A stretch of 64,000 nucleotides of DNA, from NCBI GenBank assembly GCA_951812505.1, contig CATOSI010000001.1:682001-746000 (forward strand), in the 5' to 3' direction. Positions 1 through 6,733 of the stretch are shown here, one piece after another. Position numbers and translations under genes: made by a program. The first letter of the stretch is position 1. Every line of letters begins with the position of its first letter. The notes below the pieces were generated by a model that did not search any database, was not told the origin of the DNA, and saw nothing but the letters and a program-made list of their open reading frames with translations. Source of the stretch: an uncultured Dehalococcoidia bacterium (lineage in GTDB: Bacteria > Chloroflexota > Dehalococcoidia > Lucifugimonadales > UBA1123).

Positions 1-1139
1 ACCCTCGGTTCCAGACTCGACAATTCGCTCAGCATATCAATAGCACTGTGACCGCCTAGCGCCCCGTAAACCAGCACTACACTGTCAAATTCCACGTAAC
101 TCCGAAGGTTCTGAACTAGCCGTCCGACTGAGTACGGGTTGTGTGCTCCGTCCGCCACTATGGTCTTGCCACTCCTGTGATAGACCTCAAAGCGACCCGG
201 CCAGGATACTTCTCGCACCCCCGCTGAAATCGCCTCTTTCGGAATTTCGTATCCCTTTTCTATCAACACCTCGGTGGCGGCAACTGCGGTCGCAATGTTT
301 TCTGCCTGATAGTCACCCAGCAGAGGGGTCCTGAGGCGATACGTGCCATCTGTCCCGGTCAACGTAATGTCCTGACCGTGAATGTCAGAACAGCCCATCT
401 CCCACGTGTATGTGTCGGCCGTGGAAATCATCTTCGAGTTTTGTTCCTGCGTAACTTGCTTGAACACGCGCATCGCGTCATTTTCGGCCTGAGGGCCGAC
501 CACGCAAGGCACGCCATCCTTGATTATTCCTGCCTTCGCGGTAGCAATTTTCTCTATCGTGTCTCCCAATACGTTCACGTGATCGAGGCTGATTGAAGTG
601 ATGACGGACACTTCGGGAGTCACTATGTTCGTAGAATCCAGTCTTCCGCCCATGCCGACTTCCAGTACTTGGAAGTCGGCTCCAATATTCCTGTAGTGGA
701 GCATCGCCAGGGCCGTCAGCATCTCAAAGAAAGAAACGCCACCGTACTTGCCGTCTCTCTCCACCGATTCGACGGCAGGCCATATCTGCTCAATCAGCGC
801 GGCGTAGTCAGTTGTCGAAATTGGTTCAAGCCCTACGCGCACACGCTCGCAAACGCTGTGAAGGTGCGGAGACGTGAAAAGCCCGACTCTGTAACCAGCT
901 TGCGTCAGGATTGAGGTTATAAGGGCGCATGTGCTTCCCTTGCCTTTGGTTCCGGCGACGTGAACAGTGGGAACGGCTTTATCCACATCGTCGAGACGCT
1001 GCGCAAGCATCTGCACACGCTCTAGGTGAAAGAAAGAGTGTCCCGGCCAGTTCGCGGACCGCTCGAAATCGGCTAGGCTCATCGCCATATCTACGGCCTG
1101 ATCGTATGTCAAGTCTGTGGAATAGTAGTTAGCTGTCAT
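1..1139 (-). CDS. folC: Folylpolyglutamate synthase / dihydrofolate synthase, 3' end cut by window edge
   Basis: Mur-ligase-family enzyme that adds glutamate to folates (and usually to dihydropteroate) with ATP in the cytoplasm. Translating the minus strand from the ATG at 1139 gives an open frame of about 379 codons to the left edge. A P-loop of the form VHVAGTKGKGST lies near residue 50 and is followed by FTSPHLHSVCERVRV, a typical FolC substrate segment. Near the window edge DGAHNPYSV marks the C-terminal Mur-ligase domain. The C-terminus lies outside the window. It is the last visible gene of a minus-strand series (GNAT, CapA, APH, FolC), 161 bases after the APH gene. Family assignment is firm; whether it also has dihydrofolate synthase activity cannot be read from the sequence. 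Confidence 0.9.
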   Translation of the reverse strand, partial: MTANYYSTDLTYDQAVDMAMSLADFERSANWPGHSFFHLERVQMLAQRLDDVDKAVPTVHVAGTKGKGSTCALITSILTQAGYRVGLFTSPHLHSVCERVRVGLEPISTTDYAALIEQIWPAVESVERDGKYGGVSFFEMLTALAMLHYRNIGADFQVLEVGMGGRLDSTNIVTPEVSVITSISLDHVNVLGDTIEKIATAKAGIIKDGVPCVVGPQAENDAMRVFKQVTQEQNSKMISTADTYTWEMGCSDIHGQDITLTGTDGTYRLRTPLLGDYQAENIATAVAATEVLIEKGYEIPKEAISAGVREVSWPGRFEVYHRSGKTIVADGAHNPYSVGRLVQNLRSYVEFDSVVLVYGALGGHSAIDMLSELSSLEPR

Positions 1140-1300
1140 ATCCCGATGCTGCTTTTGGCTTGCGCCTATTAGAGGTGCGCGAATACGCATCTAATTATAG
1201 CGCAGCACTTTACTCGCTTATAGAGCAGAAATTGCTGGCGTGGCGTTTCGGAAAGGGCGATGCCATTCGGGCCGCGCCTGATTGGATGTCCCCTGATCAC

Positions 1301-2671
1301 TCACTGGACAGAGAAAGTATGCTCAATAGAATCGGCTGCCATTTGTAAAAGCGCCGGAATGTACTTCTCCAGCGTTCTGAAGTCAGGATAAGGATATGGC
1401 AAGTACGGGACGATATTGCGGTGATAATGGAATGCTGACTCCAGCGCCGCCATCGCCTTGGCTATCTCGAATCCGGTTCGAAGACTGTCAACTGAACCGT
1501 AGCTTGGCCATTCACCCAGGTAAGTATCCACTAACTCTGGATATCGCCGAGCCTGCGCCGGCGCAAGCGGCGTAAAGAATGGATGGGAAATGCAGGCGTC
1601 GGACCAGTCCATCAGAACCGGAACTCCATTCCGAATGAAGATATTAGTCGAGTCCAGGTCTCCGTGCTCCAGCGTCTGCGGAAGTCCGAGCGCCTCCAAG
1701 TTGTCCGCCATTGCCTCGATTCTCTCCAGATTCACCTCCAATCTCCTAAGCTGGCCTTCGGCCTCCGACTGGAACAGTCGCAGCCCGGCGCGGGAGGGGT
1801 CCTGAGTCCAGTCGGCGAGCGTTTCCACTATCGCCCTAACGCTCCGCCTTTCGACACCCATACGCTCCAATTTGTCGGTGCAGTCCATATATCCGTGCTG
1901 GACGTTCGCGATAGTCTTCATTGCATCGTGCCACAACTCCACTCGATCAGCCTTCGCCAGGGTGACGTCGCCGAGATCATTCATGAGCAACCATCCCTGT
2001 TCAGCGTTCCCCGCGAGGATTTCGGGGCTTGCTTCAGGGAAGCGATTCGACACATCCTGCGTTACTGCAACCTCTGAGTCGAAGTACCTCGGTGATGCTT
2101 TGAAGTAGAGCCTTCTTTCTCCTGAAGAAATGCGAGATACCGAGGAGATTGACCAGGATCGGATTTGGGCGATTCGCCAGGGATGACCATCTCTCGCTTG
2201 GGACAGATTCGCCTCTATCCAGCTTCGGGTTCTCCTGTGCCAGTCTGTGGGAGAGTCCCACGGAACCGGAGAGTCGGGCTCCGAATCAGCCAAAAGACGC
2301 TCGACCTCATTCCCTGCGATCACTGCCAGGTTCTCACGAGCGTCTTTGTCAAAACTCGGCTCGTCCAGATCGCGCCATCTGAACCCCGGACCCAGACAGT
2401 CATCGGATAAGCAGAGTGCGGAGTACAGTCGAGGCTTGCCCTCATTGGCACTGCCCTCTTCGAGGCATCTCAGGATTGCGATATCCAGTCCGCACTCGGA
2501 ACGGACTCTTTCTACAAGCTCCTCAACCTCAGGATAGAACGCAGGTGTCGCCTTGAAGACCGGAATCTGCCCGGAAGGTACGCTGACCATCATCCTTCGA
2601 CCATCGGGGTCGAGAAGCAACAGGTAAGCGGAAATCACCTCAGGTGAAGGAGAGGGCGGGGTAGTGGACAT
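1301..2671 (-). CDS. APH-family phosphotransferase with N-terminal Nudix-like domain
   Basis: 456 residues. The C-terminal two thirds carry an aminoglycoside-phosphotransferase/choline-kinase fold: a catalytic loop EHGDLDSTNIF and the metal-binding DWSDACISHPFF, both near residues 335-370. These kinases phosphorylate small hydroxylated molecules with ATP; the substrate here is unknown. Residues 1-115 look like a Nudix fold, but the segment that would hold the Nudix box reads VEELVERVRSECGLD and lacks most catalytic Glu residues, so it is probably a non-catalytic ligand-binding domain (inference). The ATG abuts the TGA of the CapA-like gene directly upstream, indicating translational coupling. 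It should not be read as antibiotic resistance without other evidence. Confidence 0.8.
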   Translation of the reverse strand: MSTTPPSPSPEVISAYLLLLDPDGRRMMVSVPSGQIPVFKATPAFYPEVEELVERVRSECGLDIAILRCLEEGSANEGKPRLYSALCLSDDCLGPGFRWRDLDEPSFDKDARENLAVIAGNEVERLLADSEPDSPVPWDSPTDWHRRTRSWIEANLSQARDGHPWRIAQIRSWSISSVSRISSGERRLYFKASPRYFDSEVAVTQDVSNRFPEASPEILAGNAEQGWLLMNDLGDVTLAKADRVELWHDAMKTIANVQHGYMDCTDKLERMGVERRSVRAIVETLADWTQDPSRAGLRLFQSEAEGQLRRLEVNLERIEAMADNLEALGLPQTLEHGDLDSTNIFIRNGVPVLMDWSDACISHPFFTPLAPAQARRYPELVDTYLGEWPSYGSVDSLRTGFEIAKAMAALESAFHYHRNIVPYLPYPYPDFRTLEKYIPALLQMAADSIEHTFSVQ

Positions 2672-3997
2672 TCAGGGCCTGACTACGCCAATACCGTTCT
2701 TAACCTGCACATCTACGCCAAAGCGCTTGGACAGGCGCCTTATCCGGTCCAGGGCGACGCGCATGACCCGACCTTCCGCGAGCACCGGGCGTCCACGCTG
2801 TGAGCGGGATTTACCGTGCCCCATGTCAATCGGATGAAGAGTGATCTGGTCCAGTTTGCGAGCCTCGAACCGGCACTCTGCAACGACGCTATGCCAGTAA
2901 GTTGAATCGCCGGGGAATCCTCGCGTGTCGTTCTCGCTGCGCTTGTCATAGAAGTCGGCGGGAGTGGACTCCGGTCCGAGACCGACGCTCTCATAGTTCG
3001 ACGCCGGCTGCCAGCGCACCGTATCGTTCTGGAATATGAAATTGCCAAGACTGTAAAAGATAGGCCGCCCCCGGTAAATTTCAATGCCCCTTGTCACATG
3101 CGGTCCATGCCCCAGGAAACCATCTGCACCCGCCTTGATACACGCACGCGCGAAAGTCTTCAGAAACTCAGGCGGATCATCCATGCTCTGACCATTCTCG
3201 TGGCAGTGGAAGGATACAAACACCCAGTCCGCCATACGCTTGGCATCCCGAATCCACTTAAGGTTCTCCTCCATATCCCGTCGGTTCGGGGTAGTAGAGG
3301 TGCTGAATTCCTCTCCCCTTAGGAATTTCCTGCCGAGAAAGCTGATCTGCGTGTCGTCTTCTTCCATGACGGTGCCTTTGGGCCTGAAGCGGCGCTGGGC
3401 GGCGTTGCGCGACTCGAATCCCAGTTCGCGGCTTACACGCCTCATTCCGTCGAACGCCCGTTTGTCAACCGTATGAGTGGTGGAATGTCGGAGCGCGTTG
3501 AGTCCGGGCCTTCCGTTCAAGTCCGGACGCTGGTCCATCGCGCGGCCTGCTTCATGAAATGTGGAGGACGCAGAAATCAGCGCAACTCTGCCGGCGGGCG
3601 TGTCAAGGTATCCGGGCGCCCTCGCTTCACTAAGATTTCCTCCCGTGCCGGCGAACACAAGTCCCGCGGCTTTCAAGTGCCCTATATTCGTAAGTGAGCC
3701 GTCTCCCCCATAGTCGTAACTGTGGTTGTTAGCCGTGGACACTAGGTTTATGCCCGCCCACTGCAACTCTTTCAAATTCGCCGGCTCGGAAGCGGTGAAT
3801 GTTCCACCGGCCAATCCCGGGGAGTGCTCGAACTCGTGCATCACCATTTCAAGATTCGTGTATCCGACATCCGCGTTCCTGAATAACTCGATGAGCGACA
3901 CGAAGCGAGGCTCTCGAAAGACGGAGAGCCGCCTGGTTATCATCGTGTCGCCACTAGCTGCCAGTGTAAGATTTCCCGATTCCGACTCGTACAGCAT
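2672..3997 (-). CDS. CapA-family putative metallophosphatase-like protein
   Basis: 441 residues of the CapA/PgsA family (poly-gamma-glutamate capsule synthesis protein), which has a calcineurin-like metallophosphatase fold. Visible motifs are ASGDTMITRRL near residue 14, YTNLEMV near 46 and STANNHSYDYGG near 87, then FVSFHCHENG and a late GHGPHVTRGIEIYRGRPIF, which supply the expected Asp, Asn and His metal ligands. No signal peptide or membrane anchor is seen, unlike Bacillus CapA, so a cytoplasmic hydrolase is likely. It sits between a GNAT gene (19 bases upstream) and the APH kinase (0 bases downstream), with no capsule genes nearby, so a capsule role is not supported by context. Confidence 0.85.
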   Translation of the reverse strand: MLYESESGNLTLAASGDTMITRRLSVFREPRFVSLIELFRNADVGYTNLEMVMHEFEHSPGLAGGTFTASEPANLKELQWAGINLVSTANNHSYDYGGDGSLTNIGHLKAAGLVFAGTGGNLSEARAPGYLDTPAGRVALISASSTFHEAGRAMDQRPDLNGRPGLNALRHSTTHTVDKRAFDGMRRVSRELGFESRNAAQRRFRPKGTVMEEDDTQISFLGRKFLRGEEFSTSTTPNRRDMEENLKWIRDAKRMADWVFVSFHCHENGQSMDDPPEFLKTFARACIKAGADGFLGHGPHVTRGIEIYRGRPIFYSLGNFIFQNDTVRWQPASNYESVGLGPESTPADFYDKRSENDTRGFPGDSTYWHSVVAECRFEARKLDQITLHPIDMGHGKSRSQRGRPVLAEGRVMRVALDRIRRLSKRFGVDVQVKNGIGVVRP

Positions 3998-4016
3998 CTT
4001 GGATCAGACCTCTGAC

Positions 4017-4589
4017 TTACTCGGAAGATCCGGCTTGCTGCTGATACTCGGCTGCAAGGATTCCCATTACGGCCGAGTCGAACCTGGACCCCTCGTGCGG
4101 TCTGCTCTTACGCAGTGTACCCTCATGTACGAAACCAAGACCCTCGAACAGCGCCCGTGCCGCCATGTTGTACTCAGGCACATCGACCCATACTCGGTAT
4201 AGTCCATACTCGTTGAATGCGGAATCCAAGGCGGCATGGACGCTCGCCCTGCCGTAGCCCCTGTTCCATAGGTCTTTACGTCCTATGAGAATTGACAGCT
4301 GACCGTCGCCGAGCGCTTCCTCGAGAGTAACGTGGACCTCGCCAATGTGGTCGCCCTCTTCAGTGTAAATAGACAGCGTGAGGTGGTCCGGGTCCTCGAG
4401 TGTTCTGGTGAATTCCTCGTCGCTTGCTTCTTCCATCTCTTGAGGGCGGTACCCCAGGTGGGCTGGTTCACCGTATGAGTACCTGCCGAACCAGCTGTCC
4501 GCGACCTCGTCGTCTTCAAGCCATTGGCGTATGCGAGACACATCCTCGCGTGTTACTTGTCTTAGCGAAATTTTCCTTCTGCTAGGCAT
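4017..4589 (-). CDS. GNAT-family N-acetyltransferase, RimJ/RimL type
   Basis: 190 residues. The pattern of an N-terminal ISLRQVTREDVSRIRQWLED, a central LSILIGRKDLWNRGYGRASVHAALD (acetyl-CoA pyrophosphate loop with the R/Q-x-x-G-x-G/A signature as RGYGRA) and a C-terminal YNMAARALFEGLGFVHEGTLR is typical of the RimJ/RimL branch that acetylates protein N-termini or small amines. The acceptor substrate cannot be told. It is the first gene of the minus-strand series through CapA, APH and FolC. The region upstream (4590-4754) holds no gene and leads to the divergently oriented aro attenuator. Confidence 0.85.
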   Translation of the reverse strand: MPSRRKISLRQVTREDVSRIRQWLEDDEVADSWFGRYSYGEPAHLGYRPQEMEEASDEEFTRTLEDPDHLTLSIYTEEGDHIGEVHVTLEEALGDGQLSILIGRKDLWNRGYGRASVHAALDSAFNEYGLYRVWVDVPEYNMAARALFEGLGFVHEGTLRKSRPHEGSRFDSAVMGILAAEYQQQAGSSE

Positions 4590-4754
4590 AGATTTTCTCC
4601 CTGCATTTCGGAGTTGTGAATCTTTTGAGTTTCCCGTTAAGGGAGCTTACCTATGGTCTAAACTAATAGCAGATTTCGCGCCGATTATCCACTTCTGCTG
4701 TTGCGAGCTTTCACTACGCCGGGCAAACCTTAACACGACCTTAAAGCGATGCCA
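4590..4754. other. Divergent intergenic region between GNAT and the aro leader
   Basis: 165 bases without an ORF of credible coding character. It must contain the promoter of the minus-strand GNAT-CapA-APH-FolC series; I do not see a convincing sigma-70 box for it. No RNA gene or repeat was recognised. Confidence 0.4.
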
Positions 4755-4784
4755 TTGACACGGTTCACAGGATGTTGCTATCTT
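4755..4784 (+). promoter_or_regulatory. Sigma-70 promoter of the DAHP synthase leader
   Basis: TTGACA at 4755-4760, an 18-base spacer and TATCTT at 4779-4784. The -35 box is a perfect consensus and the -10 box matches four of six. The predicted start point falls at about 4791-4794, on or within three bases of the ATG of the leader peptide, so that ATG would be translated from a leaderless transcript. Confidence 0.65.
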
Positions 4785-4793
4785 AGCTTTCAA

Positions 4794-4865
4794 ATGAGAG
4801 AACTGCCTGCCAACAGATATTTTGGATATTACTTTTACCGCACCGACTGTGAAGTCGTCGGCTGA
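4794..4865 (+). CDS. Leader peptide with Tyr/Phe control codons, upstream of DAHP synthase
   Basis: A 23-codon ORF ending in TGA. Residues 9-15 read YFGYYFY: four Tyr and three Phe codons... counted as TAT, TTT, GGA, TAT, TAC, TTT, TAC, that is four Tyr and two Phe around one Gly. No such density of aromatic codons occurs by chance in a 23-codon frame placed between a promoter and a terminator. It is followed 45 bases later by a rho-independent terminator and then by the DAHP synthase gene, the first enzyme of aromatic amino acid synthesis. The arrangement is that of a transcription attenuator sensing charged tRNA-Tyr and tRNA-Phe. There is no clear ribosome binding site, consistent with leaderless translation from the promoter at 4755-4784. 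Confidence 0.8.
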   Translation: MRELPANRYFGYYFYRTDCEVVG

Positions 4866-4938
4866 GAGGTTTTGTCCAAAGTCCTGAAAAGGCGAGACAC
4901 CGAAAACCGGACCCCAGTCGGCACAGACTGGGGTTTTT
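4843..4938 (+). promoter_or_regulatory. Attenuator: alternative RNA pairings and rho-independent terminator
   Basis: Terminator: arms ACCCCAGTC (4911-4919) and GACTGGGGT (4926-4934), a perfect 9-bp stem with loop GGCACA, followed by TTTTT (4934-4938). Competing structure: CCGACTG at 4843-4849, inside the leader ORF just after the aromatic codons, is perfectly complementary to CAGTCGG at 4915-4921, which overlaps the 5' terminator arm; the two pairings exclude each other. A third option, CCGAC (4843-4847) with GTCGG (4857-4861), would free the terminator. A further GGTTTT/AAAACC pairing (4868-4873 with 4903-4908) is possible. The terminator is certain by eye; the exact switching order is inferred. 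Confidence 0.75.
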
Positions 4939-4983
4939 GATTGTCGGACGAGGACGATAGAATCCCCTAGGAGAGAAGATCAA

Positions 4984-6057
4984 ATGCAAGAATCACCAAC
5001 CAGGGACGTTAATGTCGTGAGCACAGAGCAACTCATCAGCCCGGTAGAATTGGTTAGGCAGATACCCGTTAGCCCGGCAGCTGAAAAGACCGTGCTGGAA
5101 GGACGGGAGCAGATTCGGCGAATCCTGAACGGCGAAGACGACCGGATGATGATGGTCGTTGGACCATGTTCGATCCACGACGAAAAGGCCGCGGTGGACT
5201 ACGCCGCCCGAATTCTCGAACTCCGAAAGGAACTCGAGGACCGACTGCTGATAGTCATGCGTGTCTATTTCGAAAAACCTCGCACGACGGTCGGATGGAA
5301 GGGGCTGATATACGACCCCCATCTCGATGACACATTCGATATTGACGAAGGCCTTCGCGTGGCGCGCCGTCTGATGCACTCCATCACCGACATGGGCGTT
5401 TACACCGGCACCGAGTTCCTGGACCCGATCGTGCCCCAGTATCTTGCCGACCTCGTCTGCTGGGCGACTATCGGCGCGCGAACCACGGAGAGTCAGACGC
5501 ACCGCCAGATGGCTAGCGGACTTTCTATGCCTGTCGGCTTCAAGAACGGCACCGACGGCAACCCCCAGACGGCGGTTGACGCCATGATCTCCGCCGAGTC
5601 CCCCCACGCATTTCTCGGTATAGATCACTTCGGTCAGACCTCAGTGATCCACACCGGTGGAAATCCCGACGGTCACGTCGTGCTGCGAGGTGGCCGATCA
5701 GGACCCAATTACGCCGAGCGGTTTGTTTCCGAGGCGCAGGATCTTCTGCAGAGCGCGGGTATTCGGACGGACCTGCTCGTGGACTGCTCGCACGGCAATT
5801 CCAACAAGGACCACGAACTGCAGCCTGTCGCCTTCAGAGACGTTGTCACGCAGCGCGCCGGCGGCAACGCGCGCATAATCGGCTGTATGCTTGAGTCCAA
5901 CATAAACCCGGGCGCTCAGAAGCTCGATGGCGGGCTCGACTCGCTTGAATACGGCGTGTCCGTGACCGACGCATGCCTCGGTTGGGAACAGACCGCTGAC
6001 CTTCTCCGGTGGGCAGGAGACCAGATCAAGGGCCGAGTTCCTGTAACCGCTGACTAG
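4984..6057 (+). CDS. aroF: 3-deoxy-7-phosphoheptulonate (DAHP) synthase, class I alpha
   Basis: 357 residues, the length of the E. coli AroF/G/H type. It condenses phosphoenolpyruvate with erythrose 4-phosphate, the entry step of the shikimate pathway. Signature segments are VVGPCSIHD near residue 57, RVYFEKPRTTVGWKGLIYDP near 95, GARTTESQTHR near 163, GFKNGTDG near 182 and DCSHGNSNKDH near 263, which supply the PEP-binding Arg/Lys residues and metal ligands of the family. Start ATG at 4984 follows AGGAGAGAAGATCAA. The gene lies directly behind a Tyr/Phe leader attenuator, so expression should rise on Tyr/Phe shortage. Which of the AroF/G/H feedback types it matches cannot be told; the symbol denotes the family. 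Confidence 0.93.
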   Translation: MQESPTRDVNVVSTEQLISPVELVRQIPVSPAAEKTVLEGREQIRRILNGEDDRMMMVVGPCSIHDEKAAVDYAARILELRKELEDRLLIVMRVYFEKPRTTVGWKGLIYDPHLDDTFDIDEGLRVARRLMHSITDMGVYTGTEFLDPIVPQYLADLVCWATIGARTTESQTHRQMASGLSMPVGFKNGTDGNPQTAVDAMISAESPHAFLGIDHFGQTSVIHTGGNPDGHVVLRGGRSGPNYAERFVSEAQDLLQSAGIRTDLLVDCSHGNSNKDHELQPVAFRDVVTQRAGGNARIIGCMLESNINPGAQKLDGGLDSLEYGVSVTDACLGWEQTADLLRWAGDQIKGRVPVTAD

Positions 6058-6066
6058 TCACAGAAA

Positions 6067-6091
6067 GGGATGGGGACTTCCTCCCCATCCC
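6067..6091 (+). terminator. Hairpin after DAHP synthase
   Basis: Perfect 10-bp stem GGGATGGGGA / TCCCCATCCC with loop CTTCC, ten bases after the aro stop codon. No T-run follows, so it may be a weak or factor-assisted terminator or an mRNA 3' stabiliser. Confidence 0.5.
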
Positions 6092-6121
6092 GTCCAGCCC
6101 ATCACAGTTGGGGGACGAGAA

Positions 6122-6700
6122 TTGAAACTGACCGAGCGGACCCGGATAAGAAACCATCCAGAAAGAGCTGTTCCTGAGGAGTCAATTGAAATCCTCTCTC
6201 AGGGCTTGGTCGCCCACTTGGGCTTCATTCAGGACCAGTTCCCTTACGTGATCCCTTTTACCTACCGCTACAACCCCATTGCCCCCGACTCCATTTACCT
6301 TCACGGCTCCATACGTAGCCGAGCTCTCAAGCACCTCGCCACTGGTGCACCGGTGTGCGTCACGGTCACCCTCACCGATGGATTGGTCTATTCTCGAAAG
6401 GCGATGAATCACTCTGTCAACTACCGCAGCGTCACACTCTTCGGAAGCGCCAGGGAAGTGACCGACGAAGAAGAAAAGTTTGATCTGTTCGACAAGATGG
6501 TTCAGAGGTATTTTCCGGGCCGTACCGTTGGTCGGGACTACAACCCTCCGCCATCACCGGATCTCGGCATTACCGCTCTCGTCGAGGTCACGATTGAAGA
6601 GTGGAACGCAAAGGCCAGGCGCGGACCTCCAACCGGCCCCGACGACGATAAACCCAGCACCCTCGGTTCAGCAGGAGTAATTGAACTGCGCGAACCTTAA
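6122..6700 (+). CDS. Pyridoxamine 5'-phosphate oxidase-like (split-barrel flavin-binding) protein
   Basis: 192 residues with a TTG start at 6122 behind GGGGGACGAG. The N-terminal segment (LTERTRIRNHPERAV, then EILSQGLVAHLGF) and the later PYVIPFTYRY, YLHGSIRSRALKHL and VNYRSVTLFG blocks are typical of the FMN/haem/F420-binding split-barrel family that includes NimA-like nitroreductase proteins. Known members reduce or bind small molecules using flavin; the substrate here is not predictable. The Pro/Asp-rich tail (about 25 residues) is likely disordered. No upstream in-frame ATG fits, so the TTG start is preferred. Confidence 0.78.
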   Translation: MKLTERTRIRNHPERAVPEESIEILSQGLVAHLGFIQDQFPYVIPFTYRYNPIAPDSIYLHGSIRSRALKHLATGAPVCVTVTLTDGLVYSRKAMNHSVNYRSVTLFGSAREVTDEEEKFDLFDKMVQRYFPGRTVGRDYNPPPSPDLGITALVEVTIEEWNAKARRGPPTGPDDDKPSTLGSAGVIELREP

Positions 6701-6733
6701 CCCCGTGTTTGAAAGCACATAGGAGTCCGCGAC

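Noticed and set aside
143..1348. Plus-strand ORFs over 143-1348
   Set aside because: They are shadows of folC on the minus strand, which has clear motifs across the whole stretch.
4783..4989. Minus-strand ORF across the aro leader
   Set aside because: It is the antisense of the promoter, leader peptide and terminator and has no family-like character.
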